Shown: positions 36,193-46,421 of the stretch, piece after piece | Numbering within the stretch: position 1 is the stretch's first letter | How the letters are laid out: each line of letters starts with the position of its first letter | NCBI RefSeq assembly: GCF_023283765.1 | Contig: NZ_JAKILG010000014.1 | Coordinates: 30,077 to 94,076, forward strand | DNA: 64,000 nucleotides | Origin: Shewanella profunda | GTDB taxonomy: Bacteria > Pseudomonadota > Gammaproteobacteria > Enterobacterales > Shewanellaceae | Reading direction: 5' to 3' | Made by a program: the position numbers and the translations under genes | The notes under the pieces: generated by a model | Told to the model about the DNA's origin: nothing | Seen by the model: only the letters and a program-made list of their open reading frames with translations | Database searches by the model: none

Positions 36193-37380
36193 ATGAAGTC
36201 TTGGTGCAAAAACCTGTTAGCCGCTGGACTAAGTCTAGCGATGTTATCCGCCTGTTCGTCGAGCGATGTCGAAGAGGAACCGGTAAGTGAGTTAACTGCC
36301 ATTCAGGCAACTGTGTTCCCTGAAGTGAGTTGGAGCGCCTCTGTTGGTGATGGTGTGGAAGACTATTATTCTCGCCTTATGCCAGCAGTTCGTTACGGTA
36401 AAATTTTTGCCGCTGACCGTTATGGTGAAGTCATGGCTTTTGATGAGGCCACGGGTGAGCGCGTTTGGAATCAAGATTTTAGCGAAGTGTTTCGTGATAA
36501 CGTATTGGCTAAAAATAAAGGTGCTCGTATTGCTGCAGGGGTTACCGCTGCGCGTAATAAAGTCTTTGTTGGCGGCGAAAGTGGCATATTAGCCGCACTT
36601 AATGCCGAAGATGGTCAAGTGCTGTGGCATGTCGTTGCTGGTGGTGAACTGTTATCAAAACCTACCGTTGCCGATGATGTCGTCGTTGTGAACACCAGCT
36701 CTGGTTCACTCGAGGCTTTTAACGTCGATACTGGCGAAAAGCTGTGGGTGTATAAGATGCAGTTGCCGAACCTTACGTTACGCGGCACAGGTTCAGCCGC
36801 CTATGAAGCGGGTGGTTTTTTCATTGGTACTGCCGATGGAAAAGTAGCTGTAGTGATTAAAAACAACGGACAAGCCGCGTGGGAGCAAGCAATTTATAAT
36901 CCGGCGGGTGGTAACGAGTTTACTCGTATGGCCGATGTGGATATGACACCGCTTATTCTTGGCGACAATTTATACGCGGTTAGCTACAACGGTAACTTAG
37001 TGTCGATGGAACTGCGTACGGGTCGCATAGTGTGGACACGTAAGTATTCGAGCTTTAACGAATTAGCATCAGCAGGATTAAGTCTATTCTTAGTTGACGA
37101 CCACAGCCGTATCTACTCGGTTGATAGACGTAACGGGTTGGAACTGTGGAGTAACGCTGAGTTGACAAACCGAGCGTTAACCTCGCCAGCCGTGTATAAA
37201 GACTATCTGGTAGTAGGCGATTTCGAAGGTTATTTACACTTTATCGACCGCAGCACAGGGACGATTGTCGGTCGTATTCAAGTCGATAGCTCTGGATTAT
37301 ACAGCCAGCCGTTAGTGGTGGATGATAAAATCTATGTTCAAGGTCGCAGCGGAAAGTTGGCTGTTGTAACACTTCCATAG
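36193..37380 (+). CDS. bamB: Outer-membrane assembly lipoprotein BamB
   Basis: A 395-residue lipoprotein subunit of the beta-barrel assembly machine. The lipobox is AMLSAC (Cys21) followed by SSS, so it is outer-membrane directed. The mature protein is an eight-bladed PQQ-type propeller with repeating units such as AFDEATGERVWNQDF, ALNAEDGQVLWHV, AFNVDTGEKLWVY and SMELRTGRIVWTR. The ATG at 36193 has AAGGGA at about 7-nt spacing; the preceding TTG is less likely. A strong terminator follows, ending the hisS-yfgM-bamB unit. Confidence 0.96.
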   Translation: MKSWCKNLLAAGLSLAMLSACSSSDVEEEPVSELTAIQATVFPEVSWSASVGDGVEDYYSRLMPAVRYGKIFAADRYGEVMAFDEATGERVWNQDFSEVFRDNVLAKNKGARIAAGVTAARNKVFVGGESGILAALNAEDGQVLWHVVAGGELLSKPTVADDVVVVNTSSGSLEAFNVDTGEKLWVYKMQLPNLTLRGTGSAAYEAGGFFIGTADGKVAVVIKNNGQAAWEQAIYNPAGGNEFTRMADVDMTPLILGDNLYAVSYNGNLVSMELRTGRIVWTRKYSSFNELASAGLSLFLVDDHSRIYSVDRRNGLELWSNAELTNRALTSPAVYKDYLVVGDFEGYLHFIDRSTGTIVGRIQVDSSGLYSQPLVVDDKIYVQGRSGKLAVVTLP

Positions 37381-37401
37381 TTAAAAGTGTTATCCTTGCT
37401 G

Positions 37402-37433
37402 AGCCCCTGGAAGTGTGTTCCGGGGGCTTTTTA
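37402..37433 (+). terminator. Terminator after bamB
   Basis: AGCCCCTGGAA (37402-37412) pairs with TTCCGGGGGCT (37418-37428) over 11 bp with one wobble pair, then TTTTTATT. It also argues that the longer upstream start for der is not used. Confidence 0.88.
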
Positions 37434-37459
37434 TTGAAAAGTTTTTTAGAGGCAAAATC

Positions 37460-38926
37460 ATGATCCCTGTAGTGGCCCTTGTTGGTCGGCCGAACGTCGG
37501 TAAATCCACCCTATTTAATCGCCTTACGCGCACGCGTGATGCGCTGGTTGCTGACTTTCCTGGCCTAACACGTGACCGTAAATATGGTCGAGCATTTTTA
37601 TCCGGCTATGAGTTCATAGTGGTCGATACTGGCGGTATCGATGGCTCTGAAGAAGGGATCGAGACGAAAATGGCCGAGCAATCCCTTGCCGCCATTGAAG
37701 AAGCCGATGTGGTTTTATTTATGACAGATGCGCGCGCCGGTTTAACCGCCGCGGACTTGTCGATTGCACAGCATTTACGTAGCCGTGAAAAAACCACTTT
37801 CGTGGTTGCTAATAAAGTTGACGGTATCGATGCCGATTCGGCCTGTGCCGAGTTTTGGTCATTAGGTCTAGGTGAAGTTTACCAAATGGCGGCGTCCCAA
37901 GGGCGCGGCGTGACCAATATGATCGAATACGCGCTGACCCCTTATGCCGAAGCTATGGGTATTGTGCGTCAAGGTGAAGAGGAAGTTACCGAAGAGCGCG
38001 AATATACCGAAGAAGAAGCCGAAGCTGAGCAAAAGCGTCTGCAAGATTTGCCTATCAAGCTGGCGATCATAGGTAAACCTAACGTAGGTAAGTCGACCCT
38101 CACCAACCGTATTTTAGGTGAAGAGCGTGTCGTGGTATTCGATGAACCCGGTACGACCCGTGACAGTATTTACATTCCGATGGAACGTGAAGGGCGCGAG
38201 TATGTGATTATTGATACCGCAGGGGTTCGTCGTCGCAGTAAAGTACATCAAGTCATTGAGAAATTCTCAGTGATCAAGACCTTAAAAGCGGTTGAAGATG
38301 CTAACGTGGTGTTGCTTATCATCGATGCCCGTGAAGGTATTGCCGAACAAGATTTAGGTCTGTTAGGTTTCGCGCTCAATGCGGGCCGTGCCTTAGTGAT
38401 CGCCGTTAACAAGTGGGATGGGATCGACCAAGGTATTAAAGACCGCGTGAAGAGCGAGCTTGACCGTCGTCTTGGCTTTATCGATTTTGCCCGTATTCAC
38501 TTTATTTCGGCGTTGCACGGTACAGGTGTTGGCCATTTATTTGAATCGATTGAAGAAGCCTACGACAGTGCTACCCGCCGCGTCAGCACTTCCATGCTGA
38601 CCCGTATTATGCAAATGTCGCAGGATGATCACCAGCCGCCGCTAGTCAATGGTCGCCGTGTGAAGCTTAAATACGCCCATGCCGGTGGTTACAACCCGCC
38701 AATCGTGGTGATCCACGGTAACCAAGTGAGTAGACTGCCTGACTCGTACAAGCGTTACATGATGAACTACTTCCGTCGTTCATTGAAAGTGGTGGGTACG
38801 CCTATTCAGCTGCGTTTCCAAGAGGGTGATAACCCATTTGAAAACAAGACTGAGAAGTTAACCATGAGCCAAGAGCGTCGCCGCAAACGCGCACTGAGCC
38901 ATATTAAAGATCGCAAAACCAAATAG
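37460..38926 (+). CDS. der: Ribosome biogenesis GTPase Der (EngA)
   Basis: A 488-residue essential GTPase with two G domains and a C-terminal KH-like domain; it acts in 50S subunit assembly. The first P-loop is [10 protein letters not shown] (8-17), with DFPGLTRDR and VDTGG; the second is [10 protein letters not shown], with DEPGTTRDS and [10 protein letters not shown]. An acidic linker ([19 protein letters not shown]) joins the two. The start is the ATG at 37460, preceded by AGAGG at 7-nt spacing. It is the last gene of the core block and is separated from xseA by a hairpin. Confidence 0.97.
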   Translation: MIPVVALVGRPNVGKSTLFNRLTRTRDALVADFPGLTRDRKYGRAFLSGYEFIVVDTGGIDGSEEGIETKMAEQSLAAIEEADVVLFMTDARAGLTAADLSIAQHLRSREKTTFVVANKVDGIDADSACAEFWSLGLGEVYQMAASQGRGVTNMIEYALTPYAEAMGIVRQGEEEVTEEREYTEEEAEAEQKRLQDLPIKLAIIGKPNVGKSTLTNRILGEERVVVFDEPGTTRDSIYIPMEREGREYVIIDTAGVRRRSKVHQVIEKFSVIKTLKAVEDANVVLLIIDAREGIAEQDLGLLGFALNAGRALVIAVNKWDGIDQGIKDRVKSELDRRLGFIDFARIHFISALHGTGVGHLFESIEEAYDSATRRVSTSMLTRIMQMSQDDHQPPLVNGRRVKLKYAHAGGYNPPIVVIHGNQVSRLPDSYKRYMMNYFRRSLKVVGTPIQLRFQEGDNPFENKTEKLTMSQERRRKRALSHIKDRKTK

Positions 38927-38953
38927 TGTTTTTTACCGAACACATTTGAAAAA

Positions 38954-38978
38954 AAGGAACCTTAGGGTTCCTTTTGTG
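38954..38978. terminator. Terminator between der and xseA
   Basis: AAGGAACC and GGTTCCTT form an 8-bp stem with a T tail on the plus strand and an A-run on the other side, so it can serve both convergent genes. Confidence 0.8.
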
Positions 38979-39007
38979 TTTTAAGACGATTTCAGCCTTG
39001 CTTAGCC

Positions 39008-40354
39008 TTATTCGAGCGGCTTTATCTGTGTGACAGTTGAAATCACTTGTCCATCGCGCAAGCGGGTCTGCAGGCTATCACCGATGATCAGTTTATCGGC
39101 GGAGTCGATCACTTGATTGTGGATATCAGTAGTAATGCTGTAGCCGCGACTTAAAGTGGCAAGTGGGCTCACGGTTTCAAGTTGATGGGCCGCATATTTT
39201 ATCCGTTGTTCACTTTGACTCAGTTTGTCCTGCAATGCATCCTGTAAGCGACTCGCAAGATAACTTAGACGGTTACCCTCGATGGTGAGCTTATGTTTGG
39301 GAGATTGCTGCTCAAGGCGACTTACGAGCAACTGCTGACGGCGGCTGAGCAGATGCAATCGATTCGATAGCGCAGACTCCAGCCTTAATTGCATTTCATC
39401 AAATCTTTGCTCGAACTGCTGTAAGGTACGTTTGGGATCTAAGCGTTGTAACCTATGTTCTAGCAAACTTAAGCGTCTTTCTTGCTTGAGCTGATAGTGT
39501 CTTGCACTTTGCTGTAGGCGCGATAAGGCCGTAGCGAGCTTTTGCGACTTATTATCGCTGTCTTGGGAGAGTAATTCTGCACCCGCGGACGGCGTTGGGG
39601 CGCGGATATCAGCAACATAATCACTGATGGTGGTATCGACTTCGTGGCCGACGGCACTGACGATGGGCAGGGCGCTGTTATAAATTGTGTGGGCGAGGGC
39701 CTCGCTGTTAAAACACCATAAATCTTCAAGTGAACCGCCGCCGCGGGTCAGCAGTAATACATCAACCTCCAACCTTTGATTGGCGATATTAATTGCCTGA
39801 CATATGCTCAAGTCCGCGGTTTCACCTTGAACTTGGGTGGGATAAATAACAACTTCGATGGAGGGATCGCGCCTTGCCAATACATGTAATACGTCGCGGA
39901 TCGCTGCGCCTGTGGGGGAGGTGATAACACCAATGCGTTGAATATTTTTCGGCAAAGGTCTTTTAGTGTCGGCGGCGAATAATCCCTCGGCCGCAAGCTT
40001 CATCTTGAGTGCATCAAATTGCTGGGCAAGCAGGCCATCACCTGCGGGTAACATGGATTCGATTAATAACTGGTAGTCTCCCCTTGGTTCATAAACGCTA
40101 ATAGCACCTTTGACTAGCACTTGCTGACCGTTGATAGGCTTAAAACTGACCGTCTGATTGCGCCCTTTAAACATAGCGCAGCGGATCTGTGAATAATGAT
40201 CTTTTAAGGTTAAATACCAATGGCCTGAACTGGGAGATGAAAAGTTGGAAATTTCGCCATTGAGCCAAATTTTACCCAATTGTCCCTCGAGAATTTGCCT
40301 GACCTCCCCATTGAGGCGGGAGACGGTATAAACATTATTTTTGGCGACTTGCAT
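39008..40354 (-). CDS. xseA: Exodeoxyribonuclease VII large subunit
   Basis: A 448-residue subunit of ExoVII, which degrades single-stranded DNA from both ends. Features: N-terminal OB fold ([30 protein letters not shown]), the catalytic region [24 protein letters not shown] with [18 protein letters not shown] and [20 protein letters not shown], then a long coiled-coil C-terminal half rich in Leu/Gln/Arg (about 270-420). The small subunit gene is not in the window. It is divergent from guaB. Confidence 0.96.
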   Translation of the reverse strand: MQVAKNNVYTVSRLNGEVRQILEGQLGKIWLNGEISNFSSPSSGHWYLTLKDHYSQIRCAMFKGRNQTVSFKPINGQQVLVKGAISVYEPRGDYQLLIESMLPAGDGLLAQQFDALKMKLAAEGLFAADTKRPLPKNIQRIGVITSPTGAAIRDVLHVLARRDPSIEVVIYPTQVQGETADLSICQAINIANQRLEVDVLLLTRGGGSLEDLWCFNSEALAHTIYNSALPIVSAVGHEVDTTISDYVADIRAPTPSAGAELLSQDSDNKSQKLATALSRLQQSARHYQLKQERRLSLLEHRLQRLDPKRTLQQFEQRFDEMQLRLESALSNRLHLLSRRQQLLVSRLEQQSPKHKLTIEGNRLSYLASRLQDALQDKLSQSEQRIKYAAHQLETVSPLATLSRGYSITTDIHNQVIDSADKLIIGDSLQTRLRDGQVISTVTQIKPLE

Positions 40355-40394
40355 GGATTTTCTCGCGCAAATGGGAATTTTTCACTATTTTCCA

Positions 40395-40423
40395 TTTACC
40401 GCGCCCGATATGCAAGGTATAAT
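40395..40423 (+). promoter_or_regulatory. Predicted sigma-70 promoter of guaB
   Basis: TTTACC (40395-40400) and TATAAT (40418-40423) are 17 bp apart, about 53 bp upstream of the guaB ATG. Confidence 0.65.
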
Positions 40424-40475
40424 CCAGCCGCAATATTTCACCTCTAAATCCTACTCAAATGGGGAGATGTTGCTA

Positions 40476-41942
40476 ATGCTACGTTTAATTAAAGAAGCGC
40501 TAACTTTTGACGATGTGTTACTGGTTCCTGCGCATTCTACTGTACTCCCAAATACCGCCATCCTTAAAACTCGCCTGACCAATACTATCGAACTGAATAT
40601 CCCACTTGTGTCTGCCGCTATGGACACAGTTACCGAAGCTCGCCTTGCGATCGCTATGGCGCAGGAAGGTGGCTTAGGCTTTATTCACAAAAACATGAGT
40701 ATTGAGAAGCAAGCCGAAGAAGTTCGTAAAGTGAAAATCTACGAAGCTGGCGTGGTTCAACAACCTGTGACTGTGACCCCCTCAACGACACTTGCCGATC
40801 TAAAAGTGCTAACCCTGAAAAATGGTTTTGCGGGTTATCCTGTGGTTAACGAAGCTCACGAACTTGTGGGTATTATTACTGGCCGTGACGTGCGTTTCGT
40901 GACGGATTGGAGCAAGACAGTAGAAGAAGTGATGACGCCTAAGTCGCGTTTAGTCACTGTTGCTGAAGGTACTAAGTTAGATGAAGTGCAAAAACTAATG
41001 CACTCACACCGTATCGAAAAAGTGTTAGTGGTCGATGATAATTACAAGCTAAAAGGCCTCATTACCGTTAAAGACTTCGAAAAAGCCGAGCGTAAACCTA
41101 ATGCTTGTAAAGATGAGTTAGGTCGTTTACGTGTGGGCGCCGCCGTCGGTGCTGGTGCGGGCAATGAAGAGCGTGTTGATGCACTGGTTAAAGCCGGCGT
41201 TGACGTGTTACTTATCGATTCTTCCCATGGTCACTCAGAAGGCGTATTACAGCGTATTCGTGAAACCCGTGCTAAATACCCAGATTTACAAATTGTGGGT
41301 GGTAACGTCGCAACTGCAGAAGGTGCTTTAGCATTGGTAGAAGCGGGTGTTAACGCCGTTAAAGTGGGTATTGGTCCTGGTTCTATCTGTACAACCCGTA
41401 TCGTAACCGGTGTTGGCGTGCCACAAATTACCGCGGTTTCCGATGCTGCTGAAGCCGTAAAAGGTTTAGGTATTCCTGTGATTGCCGATGGCGGCATTCG
41501 TTTTTCTGGCGATTTAGCCAAGGCCTTGGCCGCGGGTGCATCTTGTATTATGGCGGGCTCAATGTTTGCCGGGACTGAAGAAGCACCGGGTGAAACTGAG
41601 CTCTATCAAGGTCGTGCCTATAAATCCTACCGTGGTATGGGTTCATTAGGCGCTATGTCTCAAGGCTCTTCCGATCGTTATTTCCAATCCGATAATGCTG
41701 CCGACAAGTTAGTCCCCGAAGGTGTTGAAGCGCGCGTGCCTTACAAAGGCAAGTTGAAGGAAATTATCCATCAACATATGGGCGGTTTACGTTCATGTAT
41801 GGGATTAACTGGCTGCGCTACGATTCTTGAACTAAATGAAAAAGCGCAATTTGTGAAAGTGACTTCAGCGGGTATGGGCGAGTCCCATGTACACGATGTG
41901 ACTATCACGAAAGAAGCGCCGAACTACCGTTCAGGCTCTTAA
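40476..41942 (+). CDS. guaB: Inosine-5'-monophosphate dehydrogenase
   Basis: GuaB oxidises IMP to XMP, the committing step of GMP synthesis. The 488 residues start [18 protein letters not shown]; two CBS domains lie around 90-205 ([38 protein letters not shown]), and the catalytic cysteine is in [13 protein letters not shown]. The ATG at 40476 is chosen because it gives exactly the E. coli length, with GGGGAG 9 nt before it; an ATG three codons earlier abuts the Shine-Dalgarno. It forms a guaBA operon with the gene 117 bp downstream. Confidence 0.97.
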   Translation: MLRLIKEALTFDDVLLVPAHSTVLPNTAILKTRLTNTIELNIPLVSAAMDTVTEARLAIAMAQEGGLGFIHKNMSIEKQAEEVRKVKIYEAGVVQQPVTVTPSTTLADLKVLTLKNGFAGYPVVNEAHELVGIITGRDVRFVTDWSKTVEEVMTPKSRLVTVAEGTKLDEVQKLMHSHRIEKVLVVDDNYKLKGLITVKDFEKAERKPNACKDELGRLRVGAAVGAGAGNEERVDALVKAGVDVLLIDSSHGHSEGVLQRIRETRAKYPDLQIVGGNVATAEGALALVEAGVNAVKVGIGPGSICTTRIVTGVGVPQITAVSDAAEAVKGLGIPVIADGGIRFSGDLAKALAAGASCIMAGSMFAGTEEAPGETELYQGRAYKSYRGMGSLGAMSQGSSDRYFQSDNAADKLVPEGVEARVPYKGKLKEIIHQHMGGLRSCMGLTGCATILELNEKAQFVKVTSAGMGESHVHDVTITKEAPNYRSGS

Positions 41943-41952
41943 ATGTTTGATG

Positions 41953-41981
41953 TAGCGGGGCGGCAATAAGCCGCCCCGCTA
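41953..41981 (+). other. GC-rich 12-bp hairpin between guaB and guaA
   Basis: TAGCGGGGCGGC (41953-41964) and GCCGCCCCGCTA (41970-41981) form a perfect 12-bp stem with an AATAA loop. There is no T-run after it, so it is more likely an mRNA-stabilising or processing element than a terminator. It may set the ratio of GuaB to GuaA. Confidence 0.7.
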
Positions 41982-42059
41982 GTAATATATGTAATGCCCT
42001 CAAGATTGACGTTGTCAGTGTTGAGCCAAGTTAAACAATAGATAAGATAAAGGTTATCC

Positions 42060-43637
42060 ATGAGCGATATTCATGAGCACAAGATACTGATCCTCGATTT
42101 TGGATCCCAGTACACTCAACTGATTGCCCGTCGTATCCGTGAAATTGGCGTTTACTGTGAATTATGGGCATGGGATGTCACCGAAGCCCAAATCCGTGAG
42201 TTTGCCCCGAACGGTATTATCCTTGCGGGTGGCCCTGAAAGTGTGACGGCTGAAAATTCGCCCCGAGCACCTGAATACGTCTTTAACGCTGGCGTACCTG
42301 TTTTAGGTATTTGCTATGGCATGCAGACTATGTCTGAGCAGTTAGGCGGCAAAGTTATCCAAGGTGTGGGTGAAGGTGAATTTGGCTACGCTCAAATTGA
42401 AATGTTGACAAAGTCTGCGCTGTTTAAAGATATCGAAGATGCCGTAAATAGCGAAGGTAAACCGCTGCTCGATGTGTGGATGAGTCACGGCGATAAGGTC
42501 TCTGCGATTCCTGAAGGTTTTGTGGCAGTAGCTAAAACTGACACTTGCCCATTCGCCGCGATGGCACATGAGGCAAAACGTTTTTATGGTGTGCAGTTTC
42601 ACCCTGAAGTGACCCACACTCGCCAAGGTATGCGCATGTTGTCGCACTTTGCCTTAGACATTTGTGGTTGTGCGGCAAACTGGAAACCATCATCGATTAT
42701 CGAAGATGCGATAGAGCGCTTGAAAAAGCAAATCGGTGACGATGAGGTGATTTTAGGGCTATCGGGCGGTGTCGATTCTTCGGTTGTCGCTATGCTATTG
42801 CACCGCGCTATCGGTAAAAAGCTGACCTGCGTATTCGTTGATAACGGTTTATTGCGTTTGAACGAAGCCGAGCAAGTGATGGAAATGTTTGGCGATCATT
42901 TCGGCCTGAATATCATCCATGTCGATGCGGAAAACCGTTTCCTCGATGCGATGAAAGGCGAAGCCGATCCAGAAGCTAAGCGTAAGATCATCGGCCGTGT
43001 ATTTGTGGAAATTTTCGATGAAGAATCGAAAAAATGCGCCAATGCGAAATGGCTAGCGCAAGGCACTATTTATCCAGACGTTATTGAATCTGCTGGCAGC
43101 GCCACAGGCAAAGCCCATGTGATCAAGTCGCACCATAACGTTGGCGGTTTGCCAGACGATATGGCGCTCGGTTTAGTCGAGCCGCTGCGTGAACTGTTTA
43201 AAGATGAAGTGCGCAAAATTGGTCTTGAGTTAGGGCTACCTTACAATATGCTCTACCGTCACCCGTTCCCAGGCCCAGGTTTAGGTGTGCGTGTGTTAGG
43301 TGAAGTGAAGAAAGAATACTGTGACTTGTTGCGCCGCGCCGATGCCATCTTCATCGAAGAACTGCATAAAGCCGACCTTTACAATAAAGTCAGCCAAGCC
43401 TTTACTGTGTTCTTACCTGTACGCTCAGTTGGAGTTATGGGCGATGGCCGTAAATATGATTGGGTTGTGTCACTGCGCGCAGTGGAAACAATCGACTTTA
43501 TGACGGCACATTGGGCACATCTGCCCTATGATTTCTTGGGGCGTGTATCGAACCGCATCATCAACGAAGTCGATGGCATTTCCCGCGTAGTTTACGATAT
43601 CTCTGGCAAGCCGCCAGCGACTATCGAATGGGAATAA
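42060..43637 (+). CDS. guaA: GMP synthase (glutamine-hydrolysing)
   Basis: GuaA aminates XMP to GMP. The 525-residue protein has an N-terminal class I glutamine amidotransferase domain with the nucleophile in GICYGMQTM and [11 protein letters not shown] supplying His/Glu, then the ATP-pyrophosphatase domain with the P-loop [10 protein letters not shown], and the C-terminal dimerisation domain ending KPPATIEWE. The length is standard. It ends at a terminator 17 bp downstream. Confidence 0.97.
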   Translation: MSDIHEHKILILDFGSQYTQLIARRIREIGVYCELWAWDVTEAQIREFAPNGIILAGGPESVTAENSPRAPEYVFNAGVPVLGICYGMQTMSEQLGGKVIQGVGEGEFGYAQIEMLTKSALFKDIEDAVNSEGKPLLDVWMSHGDKVSAIPEGFVAVAKTDTCPFAAMAHEAKRFYGVQFHPEVTHTRQGMRMLSHFALDICGCAANWKPSSIIEDAIERLKKQIGDDEVILGLSGGVDSSVVAMLLHRAIGKKLTCVFVDNGLLRLNEAEQVMEMFGDHFGLNIIHVDAENRFLDAMKGEADPEAKRKIIGRVFVEIFDEESKKCANAKWLAQGTIYPDVIESAGSATGKAHVIKSHHNVGGLPDDMALGLVEPLRELFKDEVRKIGLELGLPYNMLYRHPFPGPGLGVRVLGEVKKEYCDLLRRADAIFIEELHKADLYNKVSQAFTVFLPVRSVGVMGDGRKYDWVVSLRAVETIDFMTAHWAHLPYDFLGRVSNRIINEVDGISRVVYDISGKPPATIEWE

Positions 43638-43654
43638 GTTACCTGTGATAGATT

Positions 43655-43682
43655 AAAAAGGCGCCTAGAGCGCCTTTTTTAC
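43655..43682 (+). terminator. Terminator after guaA
   Basis: AAAAAGGCGC and GCGCCTTTTT make a 10-bp stem with a CTAGA loop and a T tail. Confidence 0.88.
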
Positions 43683-43752
43683 GCGCCTGTTTGTGCAATC
43701 AAACTAGCGCGATTAATATCATGCAATATTTTTAAAAGTAATGAATAAATAG

Positions 43753-44265
<513 letters not shown>

Positions 44266-44290
44266 GGATAAAAGCACTTGGATAGCTTTT

Positions 44291-44410
44291 CTAGTCTTGG
44301 GATTGGATAAAGGTAAAGAAAAGCTTTTGGCGGTTTAATACTCGACGATGGCGTATTTTTAGCAAAGTACGGCGACGCGATGCATTGTTATGGATAGTTT
44401 TTTTTCTCAT
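44291..44410 (-). CDS. Candidate 39-residue basic small protein
   Basis: This unrecognised frame starts MRKKTIHNNASRRR and contains 12 Arg/Lys and 2 His in 39 residues, with the last third hydrophobic and aromatic (KLFFTFI). A GGGG lies 5 nt before the ATG, and a promoter-like pair, TTGGCA (44451-44456) and AATAAT (44427-44432) on the minus strand, is separated by 18 bp. If that promoter is used, the leader is only about 10 nt. An 18-bp palindrome lies 82 bp upstream. It could be a nucleic-acid or ribosome-binding small protein; chance is also possible. Confidence 0.4.
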   Translation of the reverse strand: MRKKTIHNNASRRRTLLKIRHRRVLNRQKLFFTFIQSQD

Positions 44411-44709
44411 ATTGACCCCATTTCTGATTATTTTTATTGAGCGTTATTGATGCCAACTTTACTTAAATTTAACACTTATGGCGCTAATTTTTTATCTCAA
44501 TTGAGATAAGACAGTAACAGCTGAGATAAAGGGCGGCAATCCCCCACTGGTTATCTGCTTTATAAACCAGCAGGTTAATGCATCAGTTGGTGCACTTTAG
44601 CGCCCCTTCACTTAATTTAAGATTAAAATTCGTGGGGTTTAGGTTAAGAAAGTCATTAGTGCGTGTTGGTTCAACCTTATGTGTGTAAAACCCACATGCC
44701 TTTAATAAA
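44411..44709. other. Spacer between tadA and mltF outside the small ORF
   Basis: This stretch carries the promoter-like pair described for the 39-residue ORF, an 18-bp palindrome and a possible stem (CTGGTT with AACCAG around 44548-44571). I found no supported protein gene in it; longer frames here overlap the mltF end and have no ribosome-binding site. Confidence 0.5.
44492..44509. promoter_or_regulatory. 18-bp perfect palindrome (putative operator)
   Basis: TTATCTCAA followed directly by TTGAGATAA is an exact palindrome. A further half-site, GAGATAA, occurs 14 bp downstream (44523-44529). It lies upstream of the 39-residue ORF on the minus strand and downstream of mltF. Regulator unknown. 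Confidence 0.5.
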
Positions 44710-46143
44710 TTATTTTGGTTGTTCTGGACTGAGTGAGCCAACGGGCATACTGGGGAGATCTTCAGCGGTAAGATCGCTCTGATCTTCCTCTGGCATGGGT
44801 TGTTTCGACTGATTATCAACCCAAATTAAGGTGTCGTAATAGCGGCGAATACTATCCACATAATGTACCGCTTCACTGCCACGAGCATAACCATAACGGG
44901 TTTTTTGATAGTATTTCCGTTTTTGTAGTAGAGGCAAAACTTTCTTTAGATCCCGCCAAGCATTGGGATTTAATTCCATCGATTCTGCAAGTTTGCGCGC
45001 GTCTTCCACATGGGCATAACCTATGTTGTAAGAGGCCAGCGCAAACCACATGCGTTGGCTTTCGGGGATAGACTCAGGCAAACGATTAATCATATCACGT
45101 AGATAAGCAGCGCCACCGCGGACACTTTCTTCAGCATCCAAACGGTTAATTATGCCAATTTCCTTGGCTGTGGGTTCAGTGAGCATCATCATACCGCGCA
45201 CTCCCGTGGGGGAACGTGCATTGGGATTCCAATGGGACTCTTGGTAACTTGTTGCTGCAAGTTTACGCCAGTCTAAATCACCTGCGTGAGCCTCAAATAG
45301 TTGGCGATAACGGGGAAGGACGGTTTCGATAGCGCGCAGGAAAGCACGGGTATCGATATAGTCGAAACGTTTAACGTGGCCAAAGTATTTTTCATTGAGG
45401 TGATCGAGTGTGCCAGCGAGTTTTTCTTGGTGCCAAAAAGCCAATAATTGACTCATAAGTGCATCGCTGTGTCTTGGGGGTAATAACCAGACTACATTGA
45501 GCTTTTCCTCAAGCACAGGGCCTGAACGTAAATCGGGTAGATAACGACGGTTAATTTGCACACTGCTGGAGTCGGCGATGGTGTAATCGATTTCTTTATT
45601 AGCGATCATCGCTAGCAGCTCTTCACTGTCTTTATCTGTCACTTGATCCCACACTAAACTTGGGTGATGTTTTTGTAGCTGAGTTAGCGTCTCTACAAAA
45701 GCAGAGTCAGCAATGATAGTGATTTTTCCTTTTAACTTGCTGATATCTTTAGGTGTTGGCATGCCTTCTCGATAAACTAATACCTGATTGACACGATATA
45801 AAGGTGGGCCTAGGCGAAATTGTTCCCTTCGTACGGGCGTTTCCGTCATGCCTGCAGCAATAATATCGATTTCATTCTTTTTTAGCGCTTCATATAGATC
45901 TGAGCGGTTAGTGTAAGGCACCATTTTTAACGGGACGTTGAGATATTCGGCAAATCGCAGCGCCATATCGTAGTCAAATCCACTATTTCCCTGACCGGAC
46001 GTCATATAGATTTGGGGGCCATAAAGGGTTCCCACCCGCAGTTCGCTGAGTTTATGGGGAGCGAATTCTGGTTCGTCCACAGTCGCCTGCTGACAGGCAG
46101 TCAGTAAGAAACCTAAGATGATAGTAAGCAGAAATCGAGTCAT
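44710..46143 (-). CDS. mltF: Membrane-bound lytic murein transglycosylase F
   Basis: A 477-residue outer-membrane lipoprotein with the lipobox FLLTAC (Cys17). Residues about 35-270 form a solute-binding-protein (SBP_bac_3) domain: [36 protein letters not shown] and [11 protein letters not shown]. Residues about 290-450 are an SLT lysozyme-like domain with the catalytic Glu in [25 protein letters not shown]. The ATG at 46143 heads the signal peptide; a TTG nine codons earlier is unlikely. It is divergent from purL. The C-terminus is acidic and Pro-rich. Confidence 0.95.
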   Translation of the reverse strand: MTRFLLTIILGFLLTACQQATVDEPEFAPHKLSELRVGTLYGPQIYMTSGQGNSGFDYDMALRFAEYLNVPLKMVPYTNRSDLYEALKKNEIDIIAAGMTETPVRREQFRLGPPLYRVNQVLVYREGMPTPKDISKLKGKITIIADSAFVETLTQLQKHHPSLVWDQVTDKDSEELLAMIANKEIDYTIADSSSVQINRRYLPDLRSGPVLEEKLNVVWLLPPRHSDALMSQLLAFWHQEKLAGTLDHLNEKYFGHVKRFDYIDTRAFLRAIETVLPRYRQLFEAHAGDLDWRKLAATSYQESHWNPNARSPTGVRGMMMLTEPTAKEIGIINRLDAEESVRGGAAYLRDMINRLPESIPESQRMWFALASYNIGYAHVEDARKLAESMELNPNAWRDLKKVLPLLQKRKYYQKTRYGYARGSEAVHYVDSIRRYYDTLIWVDNQSKQPMPEEDQSDLTAEDLPSMPVGSLSPEQPK

Positions 46144-46365
46144 TAAATGTGCTTTGTTAAATAAAATCAATATGATGAGTAATTGATGGTCAGTGAGGTA
46201 TCAATGATAAAATGGCTGACATTGCTGTGATTATATCCGTTTGTCTGGGATAACGAAAAAAATTTGTACAGGGGGGCAGGGGGTGTCTGATAAAGCCGCG
46301 CTTTTTATATCACAGGAAACACTGTTTTGCGTAAGGTCGCAGGTGATTTGTGACAGACATTTCCT

Positions 46366-46371
46366 TATAAT
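46366..46371 (+). promoter_or_regulatory. Predicted -10 element of purL
   Basis: A perfect TATAAT lies 50 bp upstream of the purL ATG. No good -35 is visible at 16-18 bp, so activation or an unusual spacing may be involved. I did not find a convincing PurR box by eye. Confidence 0.45.
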
Positions 46372-46421
46372 AGCGCCACCTCTGACCCCTGCAATAATAA
46401 ATAATAAGGTGAATAGACGTG

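Noticed and set aside
37415..37459. Upstream TTG extension of der
   Set aside because: It begins inside the bamB terminator stem; the ATG at 37460 has a good Shine-Dalgarno and gives the normal N-terminus.
40341..40475. 45-residue N-terminal extension of guaB
   Set aside because: It overlaps the xseA start and the guaB promoter; the ATG at 40476 gives the exact family length.
44583..44819. 78-codon minus-strand frame overlapping the mltF end
   Set aside because: Overlaps the conserved 3' end of mltF in another frame and has no start signal.
46271..46288. G-rich run upstream of purL as a possible G-quadruplex
   Set aside because: Only two long G-runs are present, fewer than the four needed.
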